Made by a program: the position numbers and the translations under genes. Shown piece by piece: positions 1-8,885 of a DNA stretch of 64,000 bases; the first letter of the stretch is position 1; every line of letters starts with the position of its first letter. Below the pieces are notes generated by a model. That model did not search any database. It was not told the DNA's origin and saw only the letters and a program-made list of their open reading frames with translations. Source of the stretch: Bacteroidota bacterium (GTDB lineage: Bacteria > Bacteroidota > Bacteroidia > Bacteroidales > Lentimicrobiaceae); assembly GCA_023417935.1 (NCBI GenBank), contig JAEZDY010000023.1, positions 1-64,000 of the forward strand, given 5' to 3'.

Positions 1-85
1 GTAAAGGCTGCCTCAGGTATTGACACATTCTTAACAAGCATTCTGATAAGAATGATTTAACAGTTCAACTACTTATATTATTTTG

Positions 86-158
86 AGCGGAAAACGGGGC
101 TCGAACCCGCGACCCTCAGCTTGGGAAGCTGATGCTCTACCAACTGAGCTACTTCCGC
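86..158 (-). tRNA. tRNA-Gly (anticodon CCC)
   Basis: Read on the minus strand this 73-nt segment folds as a complete cloverleaf. The acceptor stem GCGGAAG pairs with TTTCCGC, and the T arm contains GGTTCGAGCC. The anticodon stem TCAGC/GCTGA encloses the seven-base loop TTCCCAA, so the anticodon is CCC and reads GGG glycine codons. The discriminator base is U, as usual for tRNA-Gly. The 3' CCA is not encoded and must be added after transcription. The assignment rests on hand folding only. Confidence 0.95.
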
Positions 159-396
159 GTTAAATGTTGCTGCAAATCTACAAAAACATTTATTTCTTTT
201 CAAATACGTGCTTGTTGTTGAAGTGTATTTTGCGAAATTGTGGATTGGGCAGTAAGCACCAATATTTGATAATTGCATGATCTCACGTCAATTTTTACTT
301 AATCAAGATTTATTTCTTTAACCAGAGCCCTGTCATGATGTAAACACATTGTTTATGTGTAAATTTATCCCCTGAAAATCACATAAAGGTCATTTT

Positions 397-1782
397 ATGA
401 AAATGAAGCCCCGCTTGTCGTTTTGGCAAATATTCAATATGAGTGTTGGGTTCCTTGGAATCCAGTTTGGTTTTGCTCTACAAAATGCAAATGCCAGCAG
501 AATACTAATGACCTTTGGTGCTGATGTTGAGCACCTTTCGTGGTTTTGGCTTGTTGCACCAATTACAGGTATGATAGTGCAGCCTATTATAGGGCATTAC
601 AGTGATAATACATGGAACCGCCTGGGAAGAAGAAAACCTTACTTTCTGGTTGGTGCTCTTATGGCAGCTGCCGGATTGATCCTTATGCCACAATCGCCGA
701 TGTTTGCCGCTTACCTTCCTGCTTTGTGGGTTGGTGCCGGGATGCTTATGATCATGGACGCTTCCTTTAATATTGCCATGGAACCATTTAGGGCACTAGT
801 AGCCGATAAACTGCCAACTGATCAGAGAACACTGGGCTTTTCTGTGCAAACTGCCCTCATTGGAGTTGGAGCTGTTATAGGTTCATGGCTTCCATACGTG
901 CTTACTAACTGGCTGGGAATATCTAATACTAATACCGTGGGACTGGTACCTGATCATCTGCTGATATCTTTCATAGTTGGTGCTACAGTTTTGGTTGGTA
1001 CGATACTCTGGACAGTTTTCACCACCCGTGAATATCCTCCACAAGAGATGGCTGAATATGACTTTCACGAAACAGGAGTTGAGCATATTCCAAGTAAAGA
1101 GAAGGCAAGCATTTTTGATATCTTCACTGATTTTGCAAAGATGCCTACTACTATGAAGCAGCTTGGACTGGTTCAGTTTTTTTCGTGGTTTGCTTTATTC
1201 TCCATGTGGGTATTTACTACTCCTGCACTGGCACAGCACGTTTGGGGATTGCCATCAGGTGACAGAAGTTCAGCCGCGTTTAATGATGCTGCTGATTATG
1301 TTGGAAATATTTTTGGTGTGTACAATCTCGTAGCAGCTTTATTTGCTATGATGCTTCCTGTAATTGCTGCAAAAGTTGGTAGAAAGCTCACTCACTCCAT
1401 TTGCCTTACAGCAGGGGGTTTAGGTTTAATATCCATAATGTTTGTTACTACCCCCGATGTAAGATGGGTGCTCAACCTAAGTATGGTTGGTGTTGGTATT
1501 GCCTGGGCAAGTATACTTGCAATGCCTTATGCTATTCTGGCAGGCTCAATTCCAGCACGTAAGATGGGCGTATATATGGGAATTTTCAACTTCTTTATCA
1601 CCTTCCCTCAAATTGTAAATGGTATTTTTGGTGGCCCTATTGTAAAGTACTTCTACAACGGACAAGCGATCTGGGCTATAGTAACTGCCGGAATACTGAT
1701 GATAGCGGGTGCTATATCGGTTATTTTTGTCAGGGATCAGGATGATGTTGTGAAGCTTGACGAGGTTATTCATAAGAAATGA
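397..1782 (+). CDS. MFS sugar transporter, maltose/sucrose-type (SLC45-like)
   Basis: This 461-residue polytopic inner-membrane protein has about twelve hydrophobic segments. The N-terminal stretch (FWQIFNMSVGFLGIQFGFAL) and the following DNTWNRLGRRKPY loop match the major-facilitator branch that holds sucrose and maltose proton symporters; RxGRRKPY is the usual loop 2-3 signature. It faces, tail to tail, an operon encoding maltose phosphorylase and a GH13 enzyme, so maltose or short maltodextrin uptake is the likely role. That substrate is inferred from context. The ATG at 397 is the first possible start and gives a short positively charged N-terminus before the first membrane span. No clear Shine-Dalgarno sequence is seen. 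Confidence 0.85.
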   Translation: MKMKPRLSFWQIFNMSVGFLGIQFGFALQNANASRILMTFGADVEHLSWFWLVAPITGMIVQPIIGHYSDNTWNRLGRRKPYFLVGALMAAAGLILMPQSPMFAAYLPALWVGAGMLMIMDASFNIAMEPFRALVADKLPTDQRTLGFSVQTALIGVGAVIGSWLPYVLTNWLGISNTNTVGLVPDHLLISFIVGATVLVGTILWTVFTTREYPPQEMAEYDFHETGVEHIPSKEKASIFDIFTDFAKMPTTMKQLGLVQFFSWFALFSMWVFTTPALAQHVWGLPSGDRSSAAFNDAADYVGNIFGVYNLVAALFAMMLPVIAAKVGRKLTHSICLTAGGLGLISIMFVTTPDVRWVLNLSMVGVGIAWASILAMPYAILAGSIPARKMGVYMGIFNFFITFPQIVNGIFGGPIVKYFYNGQAIWAIVTAGILMIAGAISVIFVRDQDDVVKLDEVIHKK

Positions 1783-1831
1783 CGAGTCATCACTGAGAGA
1801 ATATTTAATTATTTGGAGGTAACTCTCAGAA

Positions 1832-3109
1832 CTACAATGCCTCAAGTACTAAATAGCCCCAGGGTTTAAGCCTGAAATAATAGTCATCAAAGATGGTGTA
1901 TTTCTCATCGGTGAAGATTTCTGAATAGTATCCTTCGAGGCGGTGATCGTGCAGATGAGCAAACTGTTCATGGCCTGAGAGGTTCAGTATTACCAGTACT
2001 CTTGAGTTTCCTTTTTCCCTGATGTAAGCTATAGTGTGCGCGCCATTTCCCGTTTCAAGCAATATCAGGTGGCCGCCATAAGGCCCATTCCATAAGGCCT
2101 CATTCTTTTTCTTCAAAACAACAAGTTTTGAATAGAACGGGAACATTTTGTCTTCTTTCCACTCAATTTCATCTTTCTCAAAAAAGCTGAGTCTTTTCCA
2201 AAGTCCCGCTTCCTGACCACTATAAATTAATGGTATTCCGGTAAGCGTGAAGTATAAAGCACCGAAAGTCTCGAGCCCATAGCCCAGCCTTTCAAGTTCT
2301 GATCCGTTCCATGAGTTCTCATCGTGGTTGGAAATAAACATCATCTGATAAGCATGTGAAGGGAACTGGTGTATTTCACGGTCAATCATATCCGAAAGGT
2401 CCCAGGCTGACTTCTCCCCTTTTGCAATATTGTCCATGGTATGGAATATATTCCAGTTATATATAGCATCAAAGGCACCTTGAAGCAATTCCTTCTGCTC
2501 AGCCTCAGCCAACATAAAAACTGGCTTTACTTTATCAAGTTCTTTTCTTGCATACTGCCAAAAGTCAGTAGGCACAAGATTAGCCATGTCGCATCTGAAC
2601 CCATCAATATCTGTTTTTTCAAGCCAGTACTTCATGGCACTGGTCATATAATCCCTTAATTCAGGATTGCTGTAATCTAATTCAATTACATCAGCCCATT
2701 CAGGGAAAGGAGGTTTAACTCCACCAAGCTCGTTTGATGTGTAGAAGTTGCGATTGGTATTCACTAATTCATTATCCCATGCCGTATGGTTAGCAACCCA
2801 GTCAAGGATAACGTACATGCCCATGTTATGAATCTTACTTACCAGCGCAATAAACTCATCCATGGTGCCATAAAGCGGATCAATATCTAAATAATCTTTA
2901 ATGCTGTAGTAGCTGCCAAGGGTACCTTTACGTTCTTTCTCACCAATTGGCTGAAGTGGCATGAACCATAAGATGCCTACTCCCAACTCTTTTAGCCGTG
3001 GTAAATGATCCTCAAATTCTTTGAAAGTGCCTGATTTTGTGTACTGACGAAGGTTTACTTCATAGATAGTGAGATCTTTCGACCATTCAAGTGGTAGGTT
3101 CTTTGGCAT
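1832..3109 (-). CDS. GH13 alpha-amylase family enzyme (cytoplasmic)
   Basis: A 425-residue GH13 (beta/alpha)8-barrel enzyme with all conserved regions: region I DWVANH (103-108), region II GFRCDMAN with the probable nucleophile Asp174, region III AEAE (201-204) with the acid/base Glu, and region IV NHDE with Asp263. There is no signal peptide, so it should act in the cytoplasm, probably on maltodextrins or other alpha-1,4/1,6-glucosides that come in through the neighbouring transporter. It is the last gene of the minus-strand maltose operon, 51 nt after the upstream kinase-like gene. The exact specificity (alpha-glucosidase, neopullulanase or transglycosidase) cannot be read from the sequence. 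Confidence 0.85.
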   Translation of the reverse strand: MPKNLPLEWSKDLTIYEVNLRQYTKSGTFKEFEDHLPRLKELGVGILWFMPLQPIGEKERKGTLGSYYSIKDYLDIDPLYGTMDEFIALVSKIHNMGMYVILDWVANHTAWDNELVNTNRNFYTSNELGGVKPPFPEWADVIELDYSNPELRDYMTSAMKYWLEKTDIDGFRCDMANLVPTDFWQYARKELDKVKPVFMLAEAEQKELLQGAFDAIYNWNIFHTMDNIAKGEKSAWDLSDMIDREIHQFPSHAYQMMFISNHDENSWNGSELERLGYGLETFGALYFTLTGIPLIYSGQEAGLWKRLSFFEKDEIEWKEDKMFPFYSKLVVLKKKNEALWNGPYGGHLILLETGNGAHTIAYIREKGNSRVLVILNLSGHEQFAHLHDHRLEGYYSEIFTDEKYTIFDDYYFRLKPWGYLVLEAL

Positions 3110-3160
3110 TATAGTTATGGTTGGATTATTATTTTGATATTTCCTTTGAGACTGGTTGAT

Positions 3161-3799
3161 TTACCTGGCTCGGCGAACTTTATAGTCCATATCTATCAGT
3201 AGATCGGCTCTGTCCTTGAGCGATTGCACCACCTGATGCTCACGTTCAAGTACCTTCATCCTATATTCATTCTGAGGCTCTTTACCTCTAACTACCTGTG
3301 CTTTCTTGGTTTCATGGTAAGTGAGCTCAATGAATATTTTCAGATCAACACCCTCTGTCTTAATTGCATATAATCCGTCAATGATAAGCATTTCAACACC
3401 ATTAAAATCAGTGGTAAGCTGATCAACCTGTTCAGTTACGAGGTCAACGCAAGGCATGGTAGAGGTTCTGTTGTTACGGAAATCTTCAAGATTGCGGTAA
3501 ATGGTATCCCAATCGTACTCTGTATACCCAACTGCAGTTTCAATACCGTTTGCTTTCCGCCACTCGGTGCGCTCCAGTGGATGTGTGAGGTAGTAATTGT
3601 CAATATGAATTGGCTTGCAAACAATACCTTCACGGCGAAGTAAGCGTGCAATAACATGCGCCAGTTCTGATTTCCCTGAACCTGATTCACCAGACACAGC
3701 AATAGTGTATTTGTCTTTTCTTTTCTCTAAGATGAAAGGTAATATCTCACGTGCAGCAGCCTCGTGTTTTTCAGTTATTAATAATACGTCACCAAGCAT
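3161..3799 (-). CDS. P-loop kinase of the uridine kinase/phosphoribulokinase type
   Basis: A 212-residue P-loop protein. Walker A is GESGSGKS (37-44), a substrate-binding-like segment IDNYYLTHPLERTEWRK sits at about 66-82, and LIIDGLYA carries an acidic residue (Asp141) where uridine kinases have their EG motif. A lid-type Arg171 follows. The family phosphorylates nucleosides or small sugars; the substrate here is unknown. It lies between a paralogue (3986-4624) and the GH13 gene in the maltose operon, so a sugar substrate such as glucose is possible but is only inferred. Of the two paralogues this one keeps the residues expected of an active kinase. The start ATG aligns exactly with that of the paralogue. 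Confidence 0.7.
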   Translation of the reverse strand: MLGDVLLITEKHEAAAREILPFILEKRKDKYTIAVSGESGSGKSELAHVIARLLRREGIVCKPIHIDNYYLTHPLERTEWRKANGIETAVGYTEYDWDTIYRNLEDFRNNRTSTMPCVDLVTEQVDQLTTDFNGVEMLIIDGLYAIKTEGVDLKIFIELTYHETKKAQVVRGKEPQNEYRMKVLEREHQVVQSLKDRADLLIDMDYKVRRAR

Positions 3800-3894
3800 T
3801 TTATTTGATTTTTATTTATTTAGTCGGTTTGTTTGGTTATTATGATATTGCCTGCAATTTACAGAAATAAGTCAGATCTGCATAAGATGAATTA

Positions 3895-3918
3895 CCGGGA
3901 CTATAAAAAAAGTCCCGG
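3895..3918 (-). other. Intergenic hairpin between the two kinase-like genes
   Basis: CCGGGAC at 3895-3901 and GTCCCGG at 3912-3918 form a perfect 7-bp stem around a 10-base loop. On the transcribed (minus) strand the loop is U-rich, but no U-tract follows the stem, so it is not a canonical intrinsic terminator. It sits in the 186-bp gap inside the operon and could be an mRNA-processing or stability hairpin. That role is inferred. Confidence 0.5.
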
Positions 3919-3985
3919 CTTGATCCTTAATCAATTGACACATCTATAAATATACCATTAGTTATTATCACTTGCATATGATGTA

Positions 3986-4624
3986 TCAGTAGTGAAAAAT
4001 TTCACTTGATGTTTCGAAGTCGAGGTAGAAGTCTGCCAGTGGTTTAAGTGATTGAACTACTTTATGCTCTTGTTCCAGCACTTTCATTCTGAACTCATCA
4101 AGTTCTTCCTTACCTGTTATCTTCTGAATGTCCATTGTTTCTTTGTAGGTGCTTTCAATGAAAACCCTTAGGTTAGCCCGTTCCACCTTCATTGAATAAA
4201 GCCCGGCAATTATCAGAATATCAATCTCTTTGAAGTCAGTGATGAGATGGTCTATCTGGCCGGTAAATAAATCCACACATGGCATTGTTGCTTTTTCATC
4301 CTTCAGAAAAGCATCAATATTGTCATTAATAGTTTGCCAGTCGTATTCCTCAAATCCTACTTTTTCAATACCATGTTCTTTACGCCATTGGGTGCGTTCA
4401 GTTGGTGGAATCTTATAGTAGCTGTCCATGTAGAGCATCTTTACCTTGATGTTCTTTTTCTTAAGCAGCCTACCCAGCATGTGAGCTACTTCTGATTTGC
4501 CGGTTTCTACTTCGCCTGATATGGCAATGATGTACTTACGGCTATACTCCGGCATTATGCGATCGAGAATAGTCTGGGCAGCTTTTTCATGCTTGTTGTT
4601 TAGTAAAAGAATTTCATTGAGCAT
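3986..4624 (-). CDS. P-loop kinase-like paralogue, possibly inactive
   Basis: This 212-residue paralogue has the same length as the downstream kinase-like protein and aligns along its whole length (shared MPCVDL, YDW, ERTxWRK and RMKVLExEH segments). It still fits Walker A (GEVETGKS, 37-44) but has lost the small Ser-Gly residues of the loop. The acidic residue of the strand-3 motif is Ala (LIIAGLYS, Ala140), and the lid Arg is Thr170. These changes suggest weak or absent catalysis, perhaps a regulatory or heteromeric partner; that is inference. Its ATG (4622-4624) lies one base beyond the stop of the maltose phosphorylase gene, so translation is probably coupled. The two genes arose by tandem duplication. 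Confidence 0.7.
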   Translation of the reverse strand: MLNEILLLNNKHEKAAQTILDRIMPEYSRKYIIAISGEVETGKSEVAHMLGRLLKKKNIKVKMLYMDSYYKIPPTERTQWRKEHGIEKVGFEEYDWQTINDNIDAFLKDEKATMPCVDLFTGQIDHLITDFKEIDILIIAGLYSMKVERANLRVFIESTYKETMDIQKITGKEELDEFRMKVLEQEHKVVQSLKPLADFYLDFETSSEIFHY

Positions 4625-4625
4625 T

Positions 4626-7600
4626 TTATAGTTTTTTTAGTTCAGATTTATCCTTACTAACATCAACCGAATACTCCTGTCCACGGAAAGTGAATTTAAA
4701 TTTGATACTGTTCCATGTTTCAGGTAATTTAGGGTTAAGTGCTAATTGTTCTCCCTTTATTGTAAGTCCTGCATATGAGTTTATCGCAATAAGAATGGTG
4801 CCTGCCATTACCCCGAGGTGAATACCTTCAGCAGTTGTGCCACCTTGTATATCATCAAAGTCACTGCTTAATGCATCATGATATAAGGTATCACTCAGCT
4901 CAAAGTCGCCAATCATGTTTGCCAATTGGGCATGCACAACCCTGCTAAGCGTTGAACCATGTGATGTGCGGGCAAGGTAATAGTCCATATTCTTTTTTAG
5001 AAAGTCAGGCTCCAGACTATATCCCATACTTTCAATAATGTCTTTTACTTCTTGTTTATCAAGGATGTAGAAGATCATTAGTGTGTCGGCTTGTTTGGCA
5101 ACCTTAAATTCATCAGGTGATTTGCCTTCAGCTTTCAGGATTCGGTCGAGGCGGTATATATTGCCGTATTTCTTTTTGTAGTAATCCCAGTCAAGTTCCT
5201 TCAGTTCGAAATATCCGTCATACTGGGCAATGATTCCTTCATCAGAAATAACGAGGTTGAGCTTTTGCGCGATTTCTTTCCACGACAACAACTCATCAAC
5301 AGATAAGAGTGCCGATTCTCCTTCATCAACCCTGAGCAAATCATGTATAAGAGCTGCTTTCCTGAATGCCCAGGCAACCAGTATGTTGGTATATGCGTTG
5401 TCGCGAAGGCCTCCTTGTTGGGAATCATGATATTGTTCATGAAACTCATCAGGACCCATTACACCAGGTATGCTGTATCTTCCGGTTTCGCTGTTAAAGA
5501 TAGCTTTACTTGCCCAGAAACGGCAAATTTCGTAAAACATCTCAGCACCATAATTCTTTAGAAAATCATGATCACCGGTTGTTTCAAAGTAGTTCCATAC
5601 GTTATATGCAATGGCCAACGATACATGTCGCTGAAGTGAACTATAGTCATCACCCCAGTGACCTGTTAATGGATTCAGATGCACAACCTGCGTTTCTTCC
5701 CTTCCATCACTTCCACTTTGCCACGGGTACATTGCTCCTTTATAGCCATGCTCTTTAGCATATTCCTTTGCCTGGTCGAGCCTGTTGTACCTGTACATGA
5801 GCGTGGCCTTAGCTGTTTGAGGGAAATGGATGTTATAGAATGGTAGTATAAAGAGCTCATCCCAGAAAATATGTCCGCGGTAAGCTTCACCATGTAAGCC
5901 CCTAGCAGTAAAACTTGCATCAATAAAGCGGTTGTGCGGTGACGCAGAAACCATCAGGTGGTAAAGATGTAGTCTTAACAGTTTCTGGTCTATTCTGCTC
6001 CCATCAACCTGAACATCAATCTTTTCCCATATTTCTTTCCATGCTGAGGTGCTTGCGTCAGCCAGTTCATTGTACCTGTTAGGTAATGATACCAGCTTCA
6101 AAGCCTCCTTTACCGGGTTTTGGACATCATCATGCTTAGAAGTAAAGATTGCAACAGTTTTCTCAAGCATAATCGACTGTCCCTGTATCACATCATAGGT
6201 AAACTCCTGGAATGCACATGCCGGGGTTATTTCACTTCGAGGCTCAAGCATAAGCTCATGCTCCTCCAGGAATATGCGGTGTGCAGCAGCTTCAGCAATA
6301 GTGATGCCCGATTGAGTTGTTTCTACAACCACATATACTGTTGATCCCTGAAAACCTTCCTCACCTGGTTTTAAGTGCTTTTGGTTAAGTTGCTTATATC
6401 TGTCAACTCCTTCATTAATGATATCACCTTTAATGCCTGAGCGTATTGTTATATGTCCGGAATAGCTAAGCGGTGTTATAATGTATTGAAGCGCAGCCAG
6501 ATGTGGATTATGCATTGAAGCAATACGGTGTGAATCAATGGCTGTTAACCTCCCCTGCTCATCTTCAACTACAAGCCTTCGGCTGAAAGCACCGGTACGG
6601 AAATCGAGGGTTTTGTTAAATTCACGGAATTTAGCTTTCGAAAAATCAAACCATGGTTCTTTATCTACTCTAAATGTAACAGGAAGCCAGTTAGGAATAT
6701 TCACAAAATCCTCATTCTCAACAGTGCGGTCACCAACCTGAGATTCAAGGCGGTTATATAAACCTGCAACATAAGTTCCCGGACTGTGATGAGCCGATGG
6801 AGTGATTTCTTCCATAGCGCCTCTTGTACCAAAGTAGCCATTACCAACAGTAAGCAGTGCTTCTCTAGTACGTTCCTTAATGGGGTCAAATTCCTGGTAA
6901 GTAAGTGTCCAGCACTCATTCTCAATTCCGGCAACAAACCAGTCGTTAATACCTTCAAGCGATATCTCCGAAAGGTCAGCTACTACAAGGTCGGCTCCAT
7001 TCAACAGAAGTTCATGCTCATTCTCTTCACGGGCTACGCCAAGTACTAAACCAAAATCACCTTTCCTGCCGGCCTGCACTCCTGAAACTGCATCTTCAAC
7101 AATAGCAGTACGTTCGTATGATACGCCAAGATTATCAGCAGCAGTAGTGAAAATATCAGGCTCGGGTTTTCCTTTGAGGTTCAATTCAACAGAAACCACC
7201 CCATCTACCCTTGTTTCAAAAAGGTCAAGTAACCCCGCTGCTTCAAGTACCGGAGCACAGTTTTTGCTGGAAGATGCTACTCCTATCCTGATGTCGTTTT
7301 CTTTAAGTTGTTTTATAAGGTCGACAGTACTATCATATACTCCAACCCCATCGCGCTTCAGTATTTCATTAAAAGCATAATCCTTTCTGTTGCCTAAACC
7401 GCAAACTGTTTCTTTATCATGACTGTCGGATGGATCGCCATAAGGCAAATTTATGCCTCTGGAAGTAAGGAAATCCTGTACTCCTTTGTATCGGGGTTTC
7501 CCGTCAACAAAAGGGAGATAATCAGCAGTATGGGTGAATTCTTTAAATGGAATGTTTTGTTTTTTTGAGTATCCTGTAAGGAACTCGTCAAACATTGTTT

Positions 7601-7685
7601 TCCAGGCTGTACTGTGCACCAGGGCAGTCTTGGTTATTACTCCATCTAAATCAAAAATTACGGCATCAAATTGCAGATTTGGCAT
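4626..7685 (-). CDS. Beta-phosphoglucomutase / maltose phosphorylase (GH65) fusion
   Basis: A 1019-residue bifunctional enzyme. Residues 1 to about 245 form a HAD-superfamily beta-phosphoglucomutase, with DLDGV (nucleophile Asp12, acid Asp14), VASSSKN and EDAVSGVQAG motifs. The rest is a GH65 disaccharide phosphorylase, with the catalytic acid Glu747 in GPDEFHE and a C-terminal beta-sandwich. The phosphorylase cleaves maltose with phosphate into glucose and beta-glucose-1-phosphate, and the mutase converts the latter to glucose-6-phosphate, so the fusion catalyses consecutive steps. Trehalose or another alpha-glucobiose cannot be excluded as substrate. It is the first gene of the minus-strand operon and is preceded by a -7 promoter box at 7724-7731. 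No signal peptide. Confidence 0.9.
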   Translation of the reverse strand: MPNLQFDAVIFDLDGVITKTALVHSTAWKTMFDEFLTGYSKKQNIPFKEFTHTADYLPFVDGKPRYKGVQDFLTSRGINLPYGDPSDSHDKETVCGLGNRKDYAFNEILKRDGVGVYDSTVDLIKQLKENDIRIGVASSSKNCAPVLEAAGLLDLFETRVDGVVSVELNLKGKPEPDIFTTAADNLGVSYERTAIVEDAVSGVQAGRKGDFGLVLGVAREENEHELLLNGADLVVADLSEISLEGINDWFVAGIENECWTLTYQEFDPIKERTREALLTVGNGYFGTRGAMEEITPSAHHSPGTYVAGLYNRLESQVGDRTVENEDFVNIPNWLPVTFRVDKEPWFDFSKAKFREFNKTLDFRTGAFSRRLVVEDEQGRLTAIDSHRIASMHNPHLAALQYIITPLSYSGHITIRSGIKGDIINEGVDRYKQLNQKHLKPGEEGFQGSTVYVVVETTQSGITIAEAAAHRIFLEEHELMLEPRSEITPACAFQEFTYDVIQGQSIMLEKTVAIFTSKHDDVQNPVKEALKLVSLPNRYNELADASTSAWKEIWEKIDVQVDGSRIDQKLLRLHLYHLMVSASPHNRFIDASFTARGLHGEAYRGHIFWDELFILPFYNIHFPQTAKATLMYRYNRLDQAKEYAKEHGYKGAMYPWQSGSDGREETQVVHLNPLTGHWGDDYSSLQRHVSLAIAYNVWNYFETTGDHDFLKNYGAEMFYEICRFWASKAIFNSETGRYSIPGVMGPDEFHEQYHDSQQGGLRDNAYTNILVAWAFRKAALIHDLLRVDEGESALLSVDELLSWKEIAQKLNLVISDEGIIAQYDGYFELKELDWDYYKKKYGNIYRLDRILKAEGKSPDEFKVAKQADTLMIFYILDKQEVKDIIESMGYSLEPDFLKKNMDYYLARTSHGSTLSRVVHAQLANMIGDFELSDTLYHDALSSDFDDIQGGTTAEGIHLGVMAGTILIAINSYAGLTIKGEQLALNPKLPETWNSIKFKFTFRGQEYSVDVSKDKSELKKL

Positions 7686-7719
7686 AACTATCGTCTATTA
7701 ATTATTGCATGAGAATTAC

Positions 7720-7731
7720 TATGCAAAGATA
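7720..7731 (-). promoter_or_regulatory. Putative -7 promoter box of the maltose operon
   Basis: The minus strand reads TATCTTTGCATA. Its first eight bases match the Bacteroidota -7 consensus TAnnTTTG exactly, about 40 nt before the maltose phosphorylase ATG. The same 12 bases precede the glycogen operon at 59542-59553. No convincing -33 TTTG was found at the usual distance, so this is a prediction from the -7 box alone. Confidence 0.5.
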
Positions 7732-7823
7732 ACCATTAACAGCATGGATTGTTACGACAAGCCATCAGAACAAATAATACTGGCGTACATTTGTGTTCTT
7801 GAAATCAGTAAAGCCCTAAACCA

Positions 7824-8843
7824 TTAAAGCTCCTTACCGGCAACGGTATTTTTGTCGTTAAACTTGAAAACTTTCATTAAATAAGCAATGGAAGGAAAAA
7901 TAATAAGAATACCAATGATCAACGCCCAAAACAGCATTGTCATGGTGCTTTCAGGTGCCCGGCTGTTGTAGATTGTGAGATCTTCACGACCTGACATTAA
8001 TATCATTACAGGGAACTGAATTGCATACCAGCCGGCAATAATACAGGCAGTTTGAACTCCGGCAATGATCCTCGAAAAAATAATCTTTCTTTTTTTGAGG
8101 GCTGACAACATAAATGGAATACAGGCAGTTGCAATAACAACACATGCAATACTTACGGGTGACTTAATAAATTCCCTGAAAAAATGCACATTATAAAGCT
8201 CAGCGACAATGAAAACACTTAAGCCTGATAATACAAGCAGGAAGTAGAATATCCTGGCAATGCGTGTGAAAATAGACCCATCTTCAGGAGTTTTTGTTTC
8301 TCCCACGAGATAAACAGCGGCAAGCCATCCGAAAAGTAGTGTAACAAAAATACCTGTTGCAAGAGTAAAAAAGTTGAACCACGAGGCAATAAATACATCA
8401 TAAAAAGTACCGGCTAATTCACCTGTGATACGGCCCATCATAATAGCGCCTAAAATAACACCATAAAAGAATGGAGTTAAAATGCTTGAAATCCTAAAAA
8501 ACAATGTGAAATAATAGTGCGACTTATCCTTGGCTACATCATAATACCTGAACGTAAATGCCGAACCCCGCATTACAATACCAAACAAAACTATTAACAC
8601 AGGTATATGTAAGTATGTACTGATTGAGGTATATACAAGCGGAAAACCGTTAAATAGTATCACAACCGCCAATATCACCCATACATGGTTTGCTTCCCAC
8701 ACGGGGGCAATGGCTTTTGATATTATATCAACACCCTTTTTACCTGTGAACAGTTCTATTATTCCTGCTCCGAAATCTGCACCTCCCAGAAGCACATATA
8801 CCAACAATGATATACTGAGTACTATGATAATTATTTCGGTCAT
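7824..8843 (-). CDS. cydB: Cytochrome bd quinol oxidase subunit II
   Basis: A 339-residue inner-membrane protein with about eight or nine hydrophobic spans. The N-terminus runs LLGGADFGAGIIELF and is followed by PVWEANHVWVI; the GGADFGAG and WEANHVW motifs are hallmarks of CydB. With CydA it forms the cytochrome bd terminal oxidase, which oxidises quinol and reduces oxygen with high affinity. The gene follows cydA by 42 nt in the same direction, a normal cydAB operon. No cydX-like small ORF was recognised downstream. The presence of bd oxidase fits microaerobic respiration or oxygen protection. Confidence 0.93.
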   Translation of the reverse strand: MTEIIIIVLSISLLVYVLLGGADFGAGIIELFTGKKGVDIISKAIAPVWEANHVWVILAVVILFNGFPLVYTSISTYLHIPVLIVLFGIVMRGSAFTFRYYDVAKDKSHYYFTLFFRISSILTPFFYGVILGAIMMGRITGELAGTFYDVFIASWFNFFTLATGIFVTLLFGWLAAVYLVGETKTPEDGSIFTRIARIFYFLLVLSGLSVFIVAELYNVHFFREFIKSPVSIACVVIATACIPFMLSALKKRKIIFSRIIAGVQTACIIAGWYAIQFPVMILMSGREDLTIYNSRAPESTMTMLFWALIIGILIIFPSIAYLMKVFKFNDKNTVAGKEL

Positions 8844-8885
8844 CTTTTGTATTTGTATAATTTATAACTCAACCTTTATCTACTA

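Noticed and set aside
78..278. 66-residue minus-strand ORF at the window start
   Set aside because: It runs through the tRNA-Gly gene and is a shadow frame.
1792..1829. Terminator between the MFS and GH13 genes
   Set aside because: CTGAGAG/CTCTCAG can pair, but the loop is 23 bases and no T-tract follows, so it is not convincing.
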